A stretch of 64,000 nt of DNA from Clostridiales bacterium (GCA_019422525.1 JAHZDE010000004.1:183139-247138), one strand, 5' to 3'. Positions 53,295 through 62,642 are shown, numbered from the stretch's first letter. Made by a program: numbers and translations. The notes: generated by a model from the letters alone, not told the origin.

Positions 53295-55289
53295 TTATTC
53301 AATATGATTTGCCACTTCAAAAGCATCCCATATTGCATACATAATATTGGAAACTTTCTTGGCGTCGCCCAACAGATAAATCTCAGGAACTTCAAATTCC
53401 AGCTGCTTATAAAGCTCGTTTTCTTCCTTGTAGCCAACTGCCAGAATTACGCTGTCGCAGGCAATTTTCTTGGTTTCCTCGCCGCATTTTACGGTCAGCT
53501 TACCATCCTGATAGCCTTCCACCTTGGAGTTGGTGTAAACATCAATATTGTTAAAGGGAATCAGCGCTTCCAGCATTTCGTGGTTAGCCGCACACAACGG
53601 TCCATTGACCGCCATCAGCTTGTCCATCGCTTCTACGATGGTAACCTTTTTCCCATGCTGTGCCAGCCAAAGAGCCGTTTCGCAGCCTACCAATCCACCG
53701 CCTACCACGACAGTCGAATTGCCGCAATCCTTTTCTTTTAACAGCACCTGTGCTGCCGTAAATACCTTGTCGTCATCACCAAGAGAGAAGACTTTGGGCT
53801 TGGAACCCGTTGCAATAATCACGGTATCACAGCCAGATGCCAGAATCTTTTCGCTGGTAATTTTCTCGTTCAGGTGGACTTCCACGTGTAATCTCTTCAG
53901 CTCATTGGTATACCAAGCGGCTAATGCCAAATCATCTTCCTTAAATTCAGGAGCACCGCCAGGGATAAGATTACCGCCCAATCTGCCGCTCATTTCATAA
54001 ACTACGGGTTCGTGTCCTCTAATGGCAAGAACTCTGGCAGCCTCGCAGCCGGCAACACCGCCGCCTACAATCAGAACCTTTTTCTTTGTCAGAATCGGTC
54101 TATATGCAGTCACTCTTTCTCTTGCAGCCTGGGGATTCACGGCACAGTTAATCATAGAATAGGAAGCCACTCGACCCATGCAGCCTTCCTGGCAGGAAAT
54201 GCAGGGACGAATTTCGCTCATTCTGCCAGATCTCACTTTGTTGCAGTAGTCAGGGTCTGCCAGCAGCGGTCTGCCCAGATCGATTACGTCACATTCACCG
54301 TTTTCAATCGCCTCAAGAGCCATATCCGGGTTATCCATACGGCCTGCACAGAATACGGGAATATTGACAACTTCCTTGACCATCTTACAGTATTTACGGT
54401 ACAATCCCTTCTTTTGATACATCGGCGGATGATTCCACCACCAAGCATCGTAAGTACCCACATCGGTATCAAGAGCATCGTATCCGTAGCTTTCCAGAAG
54501 TTTTGCAGCCTCCAGACCTTCTTCGATATCTCTGCCCATTTCTTTAAACTCTTCTCCGGGCAGCGCACCGACTCTCCAGTCCTTTATCATGCTCTTCAGG
54601 CTGAAACGCAGAGTAACCGGAAAATCAGCGCCGCAACGCTTTTTAATTTCTTCCACAACTTCCTTTGCAAATCTCAGTCTATTTTCCAGCGAACCGCCAT
54701 ATTCATCGGTTCTGTGGTTAAACATGGAAATGGCGAACTGATCCAACAGGTATCCTTCGTGGACGGCATGAATCTGAACACCGTCAAAGCCTGCACGCTT
54801 TGCATGGAACGCAGCATCACCAAACTGTTTGATAATCAGGTGAATTTCATCTACCGTAATGGCACGGCAAGTTTTATCGAGCCAACGATGGGGGATTGCG
54901 GACGGCGCAATGGGCGGAATGTCGCCTACATTGGTGGGAATGGTAACACGGCCAAAACCGGCAGACAGCTGCAGGAAAATTTTACTTCCGTAGGCATGGA
55001 CACGTTCTGTCATTTCACGGCTTGTCTTGACAAATTGTACCGGCTTATACAGCGGGTTCGGTACCGTGGAAGGGTCTTGTTTTTCTACAAACTGGTCAAA
55101 GAAAGTAACACCCGTGATAATTAAGCCCGTGCCGCCCTTTGCACGTGCTGTATAGTAATCAATACCTCTTTGATTCCAGCCTCCGTTTGCATCTGCTAAG
55201 CCAAGGGGACCCATGGGAGCCATTGCAAAACGGTTTTTCAAGGTCACCCCGCCCACAGTGACAGGGGAAAACAACTTCTGATATTTCAT
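53295..55289 (-). CDS. Old-yellow-enzyme-type Fe-S flavoenzyme (2,4-dienoyl-CoA/enoate reductase-like)
   Basis: 664 residues from the ATG at 55289 (AAGGAG upstream). The N-terminal OYE barrel (1-370) starts with LFSPVTVGGVTLKNRFAMAP and carries the active-site region VQIHAVHEGYLLDQF near 175. A [4Fe-4S] site follows (CISCQEGCMGRVASYSMINC, near 365-385). The C-terminal half has FAD/NAD(P)-binding folds (VLIVGGGVAGCEAARVLAIR; VVVGGGLVGCETALWL). This is the layout of 2,4-dienoyl-CoA reductase, BaiCD/BaiH and clostridial enoate reductases, which reduce C=C bonds with NAD(P)H under anaerobic conditions. The substrate is unknown; no bai genes are beside it. The canonical OYE histidine pair is not fully evident. 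Confidence 0.88.
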   Translation of the reverse strand: MKYQKLFSPVTVGGVTLKNRFAMAPMGPLGLADANGGWNQRGIDYYTARAKGGTGLIITGVTFFDQFVEKQDPSTVPNPLYKPVQFVKTSREMTERVHAYGSKIFLQLSAGFGRVTIPTNVGDIPPIAPSAIPHRWLDKTCRAITVDEIHLIIKQFGDAAFHAKRAGFDGVQIHAVHEGYLLDQFAISMFNHRTDEYGGSLENRLRFAKEVVEEIKKRCGADFPVTLRFSLKSMIKDWRVGALPGEEFKEMGRDIEEGLEAAKLLESYGYDALDTDVGTYDAWWWNHPPMYQKKGLYRKYCKMVKEVVNIPVFCAGRMDNPDMALEAIENGECDVIDLGRPLLADPDYCNKVRSGRMSEIRPCISCQEGCMGRVASYSMINCAVNPQAARERVTAYRPILTKKKVLIVGGGVAGCEAARVLAIRGHEPVVYEMSGRLGGNLIPGGAPEFKEDDLALAAWYTNELKRLHVEVHLNEKITSEKILASGCDTVIIATGSKPKVFSLGDDDKVFTAAQVLLKEKDCGNSTVVVGGGLVGCETALWLAQHGKKVTIVEAMDKLMAVNGPLCAANHEMLEALIPFNNIDVYTNSKVEGYQDGKLTVKCGEETKKIACDSVILAVGYKEENELYKQLEFEVPEIYLLGDAKKVSNIMYAIWDAFEVANHIE

Positions 55290-55345
55290 GACCAAATTTC
55301 TCCTTTCTTTGGTATGGAAGCGTTTGACGGTGCTTGTTTGTTATA

Positions 55346-55354
55346 ATTATAACA
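55346..55354 (-). promoter_or_regulatory. Extended -10 promoter of the OYE-type gene
   Basis: Minus strand TGTTATAAT within the palindrome GTTATAATTATAAC. The palindrome and the nearby CATAC/GTATG arms could be LysR-type binding sites. The 55360-55535 stretch holds no gene that I can support. Confidence 0.5.
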
Positions 55355-55535
55355 TACTTAAAACATGGTATGTGCAAACTTTTTGTTTGCTTGTAGAAAG
55401 ATTCTTTTTCTTAGCATTGAGAAAAAACGCCAAATAACAACGTACCATTTTAACCAAACCGTCAGACGCATCCACAGGTGGAGGAATTGGTCTACACTGT
55501 CCCTTTTTTATATCACGACGCCCCGTTCCACGAAC

Positions 55536-55570
55536 CAATAAGAAAAGGTGTCAGATACGATCTGACACCT
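55536..55570 (-). terminator. Intrinsic terminator at the end of the STING-like operon
   Basis: AGGTGTCAGAT (55546-55556) pairs with ATCTGACACCT (55560-55570); on the minus strand it is followed by TTTTCTTATT. Confidence 0.8.
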
Positions 55571-55611
55571 GCTGGGGGATTTTTTATCATGCAGAAACAG
55601 CTTTTGGGTAC

Positions 55612-56040
55612 TCAGGGAACGATGCTTTCTAAAATCACTTCCCGCTCCTCCGTACAGCCTCCAAAAATGCCGTGAAGAACCGGGCCGTCCTCCACCGGTA
55701 CAAACGACAGCCACCGGGTATTCACCGACTCCCCTGTTTTGGACACAGAAACCGTGACATGGGGCAAAGCAATGGCCTCCCACATGGCCCGAATCCGTTC
55801 ATCGGCCTGACAAAGCTCCACCCGAAGCCCCTCGTTCTCTCCGTTATTGCCGTAGCCTGTCACCTTTACCGAAACCGGCAGCCCAAACAAAAACTCGTCG
55901 GCGTTCTCCGGGCGAAAAGCAAAGGTGATATGCGGGTGCTCAATGAGCCTGTATAAGCGGTTGGAGCTATATGCCGACGCTGCCTCCAACACCTTTGGTG
56001 CAGACAAGAACACCCCGATATAACGATATGGCTGTTTCAC
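55612..56040 (-). CDS. 2H phosphoesterase-like protein
   Basis: 142 residues from a GTG at 56040 with GGAGG 6 nt upstream; it overlaps the preceding stop as GTGA. Two H-x-T motifs, H37-I-T39 (in EHPHITFAF) and H94-V-T96 (in ALPHVTVSV), lie 57 residues apart in beta-strand contexts, the signature of the 2H phosphoesterase fold (LigT/cyclic phosphodiesterase, and the phage anti-CBASS enzyme Acb1). Such enzymes open 2',3'-cyclic phosphates or cleave cyclic oligonucleotides. In an operon with a STING-like sensor it may degrade the signal or process cut RNA. It is the last gene of the operon. Confidence 0.7.
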   Translation of the reverse strand: MKQPYRYIGVFLSAPKVLEAASAYSSNRLYRLIEHPHITFAFRPENADEFLFGLPVSVKVTGYGNNGENEGLRVELCQADERIRAMWEAIALPHVTVSVSKTGESVNTRWLSFVPVEDGPVLHGIFGGCTEEREVILESIVP

Positions 56041-57407
56041 TTGGTACCTCCGTGATGTACTGATTTTTGGGAACATCTGGGCTTTCGGAAAATGGCAAGC
56101 AGCCCTCGAATAAAGATGGCAATGACCAGAATAATCACTGCTGTCTGTACCCAAGGGATGGCGCCCTCTGGCAGAAACCAAGAAAAAAACGATTCGGTAA
56201 AATCGAAGCTGTCAACCAAAGCCGAGAATACCGCCAACAAAGACAGCAAAATCAAACCCTGATTGGTTTTTTCATCGGCTTCTTTCTGCTGTTCTTCCCG
56301 CTGGGTCTTTTCCATTTCAGCCAAAGCGTCCATAGGCTCCCGAATATCATTATACATCATTTGCAGGGCAAAAACCTGACTCATTTTGTCATAGAGCTCC
56401 TGATACTGCACCACTTCTGTAATCCGGGAAAAGGAGAAATTCATCTCGAACTCATATAGCTGCTTCCGATAGGTTTTCAGCTTATTTTCTTCACTGGTAG
56501 TGCCAATACAGTTCATCAGCTGATACAGCATAAACTTTTGATGCAGCAGCAGGACATACATATACAGATACTGGGAATGGAAATTTCTGATAAAGGTAGT
56601 TTTGACAAATTCCTCGTTTCCCATTGCCGGACAGGAAAGGCACACCGCCGCTTCTGGAGAAATCCCCCAGACCATGTTGGCCGAAGTAAAGATGATTTCC
56701 TTTTCCTCCTGGGCGGGGTTTGCCACATAAAAGAAGCCGTCGCTCTGACATCGGCGCAAGTGGAACAGTTCCCGCCTATAGACATCTTTCAGCGGACCAT
56801 CCCGGAGCGGTACTTCCACATAGGTGAGGACATTGGCCCGCTCGGTTCCCGGCACTGCATAGAAAAACGGCTGCCATCCTATACCGGGCAGGGTGGCATG
56901 CAGCAAAAATGACCCCAAGCCCATGAGAGTATCCGTGTCTTCCTGCCCCTGTACCATTGCGCCAAAACTGGATGTCACAAGGGTACGGGAAACCTTTTTG
57001 GCATAATATTGGGCCGTTGCCAGCCAAATCGGGTCATCCCTGTCAAATTCCAGCCGGAAAGCCATCACGCCGATTTGCGTGCTGAAGCAATACAGCTGTA
57101 CACCGGTGAGCCGGAACGGGAAGATTTCTTTTTTCCCGGAAAACTTTCCCTCAATCCGGCACACCTCCCGTGGGGAAACCATTTGCAGCTGCTTGCGTGC
57201 ATCCTCTTTCAGGGCAAAATGAAAGCACAGACAGGATTCTTCCTTAGTGCTGTCCAGCTTATCCGCCACATGCCGGAGCATATACTTGATTTCATCATGG
57301 ATGATTTCCCAGCTTTCACTGTGGAGAAGGCTCTGATAAAATCTGGAAAACGGGCATCCATAGGAAAACGGTATGAAAAAATACGAGGCATTAGTCACCA
57401 GCTCCAT
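56037..57407 (-). CDS. Membrane protein of the STING-like operon, uncharacterised
   Basis: 456 residues; AAGGAGG precedes tandem ATGs at 57410 and 57407. A soluble N-terminal ~390 residues (FFIPFSYGCPFSRFYQSLLH; FPFRLTGVQLYCFSTQIGVM) leads to a coiled stretch (MDALAEMEKTQREEQQKEAD) and two C-terminal membrane helices (~392-412 and ~425-447) with a basic tail. The end-located helix pair recalls CorA-like topology, but no GMN motif is seen. I do not recognise the family. In this operon it could be the membrane anchor or effector. A hairpin separates it from the Hsp70-like gene upstream. Confidence 0.7.
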   Translation of the reverse strand: MELVTNASYFFIPFSYGCPFSRFYQSLLHSESWEIIHDEIKYMLRHVADKLDSTKEESCLCFHFALKEDARKQLQMVSPREVCRIEGKFSGKKEIFPFRLTGVQLYCFSTQIGVMAFRLEFDRDDPIWLATAQYYAKKVSRTLVTSSFGAMVQGQEDTDTLMGLGSFLLHATLPGIGWQPFFYAVPGTERANVLTYVEVPLRDGPLKDVYRRELFHLRRCQSDGFFYVANPAQEEKEIIFTSANMVWGISPEAAVCLSCPAMGNEEFVKTTFIRNFHSQYLYMYVLLLHQKFMLYQLMNCIGTTSEENKLKTYRKQLYEFEMNFSFSRITEVVQYQELYDKMSQVFALQMMYNDIREPMDALAEMEKTQREEQQKEADEKTNQGLILLSLLAVFSALVDSFDFTESFFSWFLPEGAIPWVQTAVIILVIAIFIRGLLAIFRKPRCSQKSVHHGGTK

Positions 57408-57492
57408 CATAATTCCTCCTTGCACATCATTCTTCTTTATCATACTTCCTTTTACACGTTCTGTCACCATCTATTTTTGTAACAGACAGGAA

Positions 57493-57513
57493 GGCCTGCA
57501 AACCTTGCAGGCC
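57493..57513 (-). repeat. Intra-operon hairpin
   Basis: GGCCTGCAA pairs with TTGCAGGCC around ACC, inside an outer pair TGTAACA/TGTTACA. No T-run follows on the minus strand, so it may be a processing or attenuation site between the Hsp70-like and membrane-protein genes rather than a full terminator. Confidence 0.5.
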
Positions 57514-57533
57514 CTTACTGTTTTCTCTTTATG

Positions 57534-60335
57534 TTACATTTGGGTCAGGATGCTCAGCAGGAACTCCTCCTCGGATTTTTCCAGTTCTTCGCCGGTCATC
57601 ATCCTATGTGCCACAGACCGGGCCTTTTCGGTATATTCCCACATTTTGCTGCCGTAATAGGTGGGAATACTGCTAATAGCTTCCCGTGCCTGCTGCAAAA
57701 CCAGCTCCCGCTCTTCTCCCTGCAGCCGGGTATAGAGGATTCCCAAGGCCACAATGGCAATACTCAGCTCGTTATCCTGTAGGCTTCCGCCGGAAATCAA
57801 CAGGGTCAGACGTTCCGCCGCTTCCCGGGTGTTGATTTCCATTTCGCAGTCATACCGGAAGGCCGACAGTCCCAAACAGCGGATACTTTCCTGCATCACA
57901 GCGCTGCGCTCCATATCGCTGACAAACTGTTCATATAACCACTTCTGGAAAATGCCGCAGCTTCCAAAGGCAAACAGCAGCGCATTGCGATACTTGAGCT
58001 TATCCTGCAAAGGTTTCAGCTGCTTACAGACCTCCCGGTCCGCACAGCTGCCAATGGTCAGGATGGCCTCGTTGTTGGCGCTGACTTCAAAATTGGAAGA
58101 GCCCCAGCCGGTCAATTCCGATTCCAGACTGCGAAGGCACAGGCGTGCAAGCTTTTTGCGTTCCTCTTCCGTCCAAAAAGCAGAGAGCTTTCGGGCAACC
58201 GGCAGAAGGTTCATGTACATAATGGCGGAGCTGTCCGTCTCCAGCATTTTCAAGATCCCCTCCGAAAACTCTTTGGGGTTTCCACAGCCGATGATGGTCT
58301 TTTTCCGCGTTTTAATCGCGTTGAGCAGAGACGTTTTCGCGGTTTTCTTCCGGCAGGTTTTCAGCCGGTCAATCAGTCCGCGGAAGGAGGAAAGCTCATT
58401 GGCCACCATCAAGACGGTGCCGGTAGGGGGAATAATGGGGTTGGGCTTGGCATAAGAACGGGTCTTGTCTTCCGCCTCCCCCAAAGTCAGAGAGACCGAA
58501 GCGCTTTCAATCACCTGCAGCCCCTGGGGGTCAGAGCTGGTCCACGCTTCAAAGGTCAGCAAACCGCCCTTTTTCAAGCGGAACTGGATGGAAACCGGTG
58601 TTTCCTTATTTCTTGCTTTGCTGAAGGTAAGGTTTCCGGTGGCGATGGTCTTATACTCACCGGGCCGGCCAGACCGCTGCCGAATGGGAATCCGCAAACG
58701 GGTTTGACCGGGAGCAATGGAGAATCCCGAAATCTTTCCGGAATCGTAGGGCAGTTCCTGTCCGCTTTCTGCAAGCAGGTGGACAGCGCCGCCTCGGAGC
58801 CCCAGATAGAGGGATTCATTGAGGACACTGGCAACAGAGCGGATGGCCTGTTTCGGCGGCTCCTGGGTAATATCCTGAAAAACAAATTTTCCGGCTGTTG
58901 CCACAGTGCTTTCCACGGGGACCTGTCCCGAGCGCTGTTCTTCCATAAAGCGCCGATGAAGTTCCTGCATCGGGCTGTCTTTCTGATGCAGATAGTAATG
59001 ATAGACAGCGGCGCCCTGTGCCACTGATTTGTCCGGGTCATTGACGGTAATGGCTCTGAACCCAAAGAACTCGGTCAGACGTTTTTCAATCAGATAGAGT
59101 CTGGACATTCCTCCGTTCAAAATGACCGCGTCCACTTGTACATCCTGTACCTTCAGCTTGGCGGCTGCTTTATACAGGACATTCAAAACAGGATAAATAA
59201 TGTTATTTTCATCCTGAATGGTTTCGAATCTGTGATAATCCTCATAGTGGTATCTTTCCCCCAGCAGAGGACGAAGACATTCCTCAAATTCCCCCAGCGT
59301 CATGTATCCTTCCGAGCTGTATCCATTGAGCATTCTTCCACCGTATTCAAAATCGTCGTCCAAACGCAGAGGATTTCCTCTTTGCTGGCGGACTTTATAA
59401 CGGTTGCTGATTTCCGTTTTCAATTCCTCCGCATAGGTCATCAGTTCATGCATAATGGCGTCCCGGTTTTCCCGGATTCCGCGAACCACTTCATCCAGAC
59501 CACCTTGCCGGCAGGCTTCCAGATAATCCTCAAACATTTTTTCTGCAAGCTGTTCATCAAAAGTATCACCGGCAACCATAGAGAAGCGGTTGGTAGCCAA
59601 TGGGCGAATATCAAAATATTCGGGGTTATCCTCCCTTCGGCAGATTTCATGAAGGGTGATATCCAAGGTACCACCGCCAATATCAAACACCATGACCCGT
59701 TTGGGCGTTGAAAAATCAATGGGCACATTGATTCTCCCGTTTTGAATCTGGTTAATCACGTCATAGATGACGGCTTCCGGTTCTGACAAAAGAACATCAT
59801 CCCGATACTCTCCATCGTCTCCCCGGACGTCCAAACCGGCCATTTCCGCTGCGCGAAGGGTGGCCTCTGATTGGGCGGCGTCAAAGCTGGCGGGGATGGT
59901 GATGACGGCGTCGGTAATTTTCTCCCCATAAAAGTCTTCCAGCCCCATGAGCATATGGCGGAGGATTCGGGAAGAAACGGCTTCCGGGGTCTGGTCGGGA
60001 TACTCCGCTTTCCATCCGGGAATCCTCACCTTGGGCTGTCCCATCTGCATTTTGATGGAACGGGCCACAGCATAGGGCTGGGAGCCGCACATTTTTTTGG
60101 CCAAGTCTCCCACTATAGTCTCGTACTCTCCCTCTTTCGTGTCATAATAGTAATAGACAAAGGAAGGCAGCAGTTCATCCCGGCCGGTTTTCCGGTTGGT
60201 ACGGGTACCGAACTCGGTAAACCGCTCAATTTTGCTTACCGGGGTGTTTAAAACCTTCCCCTCCTGAAAGCAGGTGGCAATCACAGAGTTGGTCGTACCA
60301 AGGTCGATTCCTACGCAAAGGTCGTTGTGCTTCAT
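57534..60335 (-). CDS. Hsp70/DnaK-like ATPase with long C-terminal extension
   Basis: 933 residues. The N-terminal actin-like ATPase is complete: GIDLGTTNSV (9-18), the DAVITIPASFDAAQSEAT segment near 140, VFDIGGGTLDITLH near 215 and NGGMSRLYLIEKRL near 410. It is followed by a beta-type substrate-like region (~500-610), then ~320 residues of helical sequence not found in DnaK. It starts 2 nt after the GrpE-like gene ends, which matches the chaperone/exchange-factor pairing. Diverged Hsp70s of this size occur in conflict systems, where they may gate an effector. Housekeeping DnaK is ~610 residues with an acidic EEVD-less tail, so this is not dnaK. Confidence 0.82.
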   Translation of the reverse strand: MKHNDLCVGIDLGTTNSVIATCFQEGKVLNTPVSKIERFTEFGTRTNRKTGRDELLPSFVYYYYDTKEGEYETIVGDLAKKMCGSQPYAVARSIKMQMGQPKVRIPGWKAEYPDQTPEAVSSRILRHMLMGLEDFYGEKITDAVITIPASFDAAQSEATLRAAEMAGLDVRGDDGEYRDDVLLSEPEAVIYDVINQIQNGRINVPIDFSTPKRVMVFDIGGGTLDITLHEICRREDNPEYFDIRPLATNRFSMVAGDTFDEQLAEKMFEDYLEACRQGGLDEVVRGIRENRDAIMHELMTYAEELKTEISNRYKVRQQRGNPLRLDDDFEYGGRMLNGYSSEGYMTLGEFEECLRPLLGERYHYEDYHRFETIQDENNIIYPVLNVLYKAAAKLKVQDVQVDAVILNGGMSRLYLIEKRLTEFFGFRAITVNDPDKSVAQGAAVYHYYLHQKDSPMQELHRRFMEEQRSGQVPVESTVATAGKFVFQDITQEPPKQAIRSVASVLNESLYLGLRGGAVHLLAESGQELPYDSGKISGFSIAPGQTRLRIPIRQRSGRPGEYKTIATGNLTFSKARNKETPVSIQFRLKKGGLLTFEAWTSSDPQGLQVIESASVSLTLGEAEDKTRSYAKPNPIIPPTGTVLMVANELSSFRGLIDRLKTCRKKTAKTSLLNAIKTRKKTIIGCGNPKEFSEGILKMLETDSSAIMYMNLLPVARKLSAFWTEEERKKLARLCLRSLESELTGWGSSNFEVSANNEAILTIGSCADREVCKQLKPLQDKLKYRNALLFAFGSCGIFQKWLYEQFVSDMERSAVMQESIRCLGLSAFRYDCEMEINTREAAERLTLLISGGSLQDNELSIAIVALGILYTRLQGEERELVLQQAREAISSIPTYYGSKMWEYTEKARSVAHRMMTGEELEKSEEEFLLSILTQM

Positions 60336-60337
60336 GG

Positions 60338-61390
60338 TCAGTCCTCCTTAACTTCTTTAATTCTGGGATAGGAAATCACAATATCCCCGTCAATGCTTCT
60401 CCAGCCGGGAGAGATGACTTCCACGGTTTTCACATCCCCATCATGAAGAAACGGCGTACCATCATAAATATATTCTTCAATTTCAGTAGCGCTTATGGTC
60501 ATGCGTTCGCCTACCTGGGCAATCTTTTCGATATTACAGTCCTCTACAAATTCCAGCAGCCTGCGTACCAAAGTCTGCACATCCTTGATTTCAAAGGGAA
60601 TACTGACCCGCTTGCTCCTTAGCTTTCGGAACCCGGAATAAGCCGATTCAATCAAATCCAGCAGATACCCGTACTTTTCGGAATTGAGCATGGTAATCAG
60701 GTGGATTTGCTCTTCCACCCGGCTTTCGGCCAGCTGTTCCTCAAAGCTTTCCTGAAGCCGGGCCAGCAGGTTATTGGAGCGGTTCAACGCGGCGTTCAAT
60801 CGCAGAATTTCTTCCTCGTATTTTTCCGCGGACAAAGCGGGATGGGCCTCTTTTTTCTTTTTCTGGGAGCAGCGGCTTTCGATTACATCCAGGATTCCGT
60901 CAATACACTCTCCGGCAAAATCCTTATTCATCCGGCAGGCTTCCTCATACACCGGCTGGCAAGACTTAATTTCCCGGCACTGCTCCGCCACACAAATCAG
61001 CAGCAGCCGGCGTCCCTGCACACTCTTATTCAGTTCTGTGCGGATCTGGCCCAGTTCCCCCTCCTTGGGAAGGCGTTCTTCCCGAAGAATCCGGATAAAA
61101 TCTTCGGCAATGGAAGAGATGGTCTTCATCAGGCGGATTCGTTCCGAAATGTGGTCCAGCTTGCACATTTTAAACGTGCGGATGACCCCGTCCCCATTGA
61201 TGTCTTGGGACGGATACGCTTTCCGATACTTTTCAGCGATTTCCCTCGGCTGCGCCTCCGGATTGCTGCAGCACAGATACAGCAAATAATTTTCGTCTGC
61301 AAAGGACTTTTTCTGCCGTTTGGAAGTTTCCGTAATGAGCTTCATGGCTTCTTCCAGAATATAGGGCGATTTCTGCTGTGTAGGGTTCAT
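60338..61390 (-). CDS. GrpE-like coiled-coil protein
   Basis: 350 residues. The N-terminal ~190 residues are helical and unrecognised (SPYILEEAMKLITETSKRQK). Residues ~195-280 form a long coiled coil (EKYEEEILRLNAALNRSNNL). The C-terminus ends in a small beta domain (VKTVEVISPGWRSIDGDIVI) that is laid out like the end of GrpE (VVEVLQKGYxLxDRVLRPA). Its gene directly precedes the Hsp70-like gene by 2 nt. I infer a dedicated nucleotide-exchange factor with an added N-terminal domain that may sense or bind a partner. Sequence similarity to GrpE is weak, so the call rests on architecture and context. Confidence 0.6.
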   Translation of the reverse strand: MNPTQQKSPYILEEAMKLITETSKRQKKSFADENYLLYLCCSNPEAQPREIAEKYRKAYPSQDINGDGVIRTFKMCKLDHISERIRLMKTISSIAEDFIRILREERLPKEGELGQIRTELNKSVQGRRLLLICVAEQCREIKSCQPVYEEACRMNKDFAGECIDGILDVIESRCSQKKKKEAHPALSAEKYEEEILRLNAALNRSNNLLARLQESFEEQLAESRVEEQIHLITMLNSEKYGYLLDLIESAYSGFRKLRSKRVSIPFEIKDVQTLVRRLLEFVEDCNIEKIAQVGERMTISATEIEEYIYDGTPFLHDGDVKTVEVISPGWRSIDGDIVISYPRIKEVKED

Positions 61391-61419
61391 AGGATCCCAA
61401 CCTTTCTGTAAAAAGTGAT

Positions 61420-62583
61420 TTATTGAGGGCGTCCTCCTTCAGGACTGCCGTAAACTCTTCCAGTTTCCGGATAGATGACCTGGATATTGGGAAATTCTTC
61501 TGCCAGCAACGTGTCCCCTTCCCCCTCCCGGTCTTTGGGAGAGTGGACCACAAAAAGCGCCGATGGCGAACATCCTTCCACCAGCCGCCTGCATTCCTCA
61601 TAATCGGCGTGCAGAGAAAAATCAGCTTCCAAAGCCGGCAGCGGGCCAAAACATCCCCCCACATAAATTCCTTTAGGGCGCCGGGGCGAATGGAGCTGCA
61701 AAATATCATATGGGCGGCAATTTTGAGGAAGCACCTGCATATTCAGGCTTCCCAGCCTTTCCGCCAGCATGACAATCTGTTCCTCCGCAAAAATAGGCTC
61801 ATAGGGAAACTCTCCCTTCTCCATCATTTTGGCAAGGCTCCTGACCATTTCCAACCCTTTGGTCAACTGCTTCACCTGCAAAAAAACAGATTCCCCAAAA
61901 TAGAGCTTCTCTGCCGCTTTCCGCAAGGCCTGTGAGACTCTTTCTTTTGGCACATAATGGGGATGCTTGGCATGAAGGCCGCAGAGTATCATCAAATCGG
62001 GCTGTACCTTTGCCGGAAGCTGATACCCACAGGTCAGAGTGGTCTTTTCCCGCATAAAGTCGCCGGTATACAAAACATTTCCTTCCGGAGACTCCAAATA
62101 AATCATAGCGGCGCCTGGGATATGTCCTGCCTCATAAAACGTAATCTTGACGTTTCCCACGGTAAAAGGGCTTCCATAGCCATTCCCGTGAATCCGCTGC
62201 AGCGCACAGTCAATGAGGTAATCCTCCCCCATCCTTTTTTCCACCGTCATGTCTTTTTCATACCGGAAGCGGTCCCACATCAAATGCTTGCCCAGTTCTT
62301 TGGTCACCTGGGTCGCATAAACCGGCGTATACGGGCACATCTCCGCAAAATCCGGCAAATACCCAATGTGGTCATAATGCCCATGGGAAATAAGGAGCGC
62401 ATCGGTTCTGGCAGGGGATTCCATTCCGGGAATCTGAGAAAGGGAAAGGAAATTTGGGCCATAGGTATGCCGCAGCCCCTGGATTCCTTTCCCGCAATCC
62501 AACAGGAAATTGGTTCCGGCCAGCTGTAAAAAGTAACAGCTGGCGCCTACCCGGTCGGTGCCTCCCAGTGCTGAAAAAATCAC
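61420..62583 (-). CDS. Beta-CASP-type metallo-beta-lactamase-fold hydrolase
   Basis: 387 residues from a GTG at 62583, with AAGGAGG 7 nt upstream; this is preferred over the GTG at 62646 that overlaps the upstream stop. Metal motifs: H67-G-H69-Y-D71-H72, H154 (EAGHIPGAAM), D175 (YTGDF), H325 (FSLHADY) and H347. This set is that of beta-CASP nucleases (CPSF73/RNase J-type), which cut or trim RNA or DNA. The usual E-[ST]-T-Y-G segment after the TGD motif is changed to CGLHAKHP. In this operon it is a candidate nuclease effector or signal-processing enzyme. Confidence 0.78.
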   Translation of the reverse strand: MIFSALGGTDRVGASCYFLQLAGTNFLLDCGKGIQGLRHTYGPNFLSLSQIPGMESPARTDALLISHGHYDHIGYLPDFAEMCPYTPVYATQVTKELGKHLMWDRFRYEKDMTVEKRMGEDYLIDCALQRIHGNGYGSPFTVGNVKITFYEAGHIPGAAMIYLESPEGNVLYTGDFMREKTTLTCGYQLPAKVQPDLMILCGLHAKHPHYVPKERVSQALRKAAEKLYFGESVFLQVKQLTKGLEMVRSLAKMMEKGEFPYEPIFAEEQIVMLAERLGSLNMQVLPQNCRPYDILQLHSPRRPKGIYVGGCFGPLPALEADFSLHADYEECRRLVEGCSPSALFVVHSPKDREGEGDTLLAEEFPNIQVIYPETGRVYGSPEGGRPQ

Positions 62584-62642
62584 ATGTCTCCCTCCTTGTA
62601 CTATATGTAAATGAAAACCGGGAATGTTTTTCGCACACCCTT

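Noticed and set aside
53295..55289. Bile-acid 7-dehydroxylation gene (baiCD or baiH)
   Set aside because: The domain layout fits, but no other bai gene is adjacent and the fold is shared by many dienoyl-CoA and enoate reductases, so the specific name is not supportable.
57534..60335. Housekeeping dnaK with grpE
   Set aside because: The Hsp70-like protein is about 320 residues too long, the partner is highly diverged, and no dnaJ or hrcA is present.
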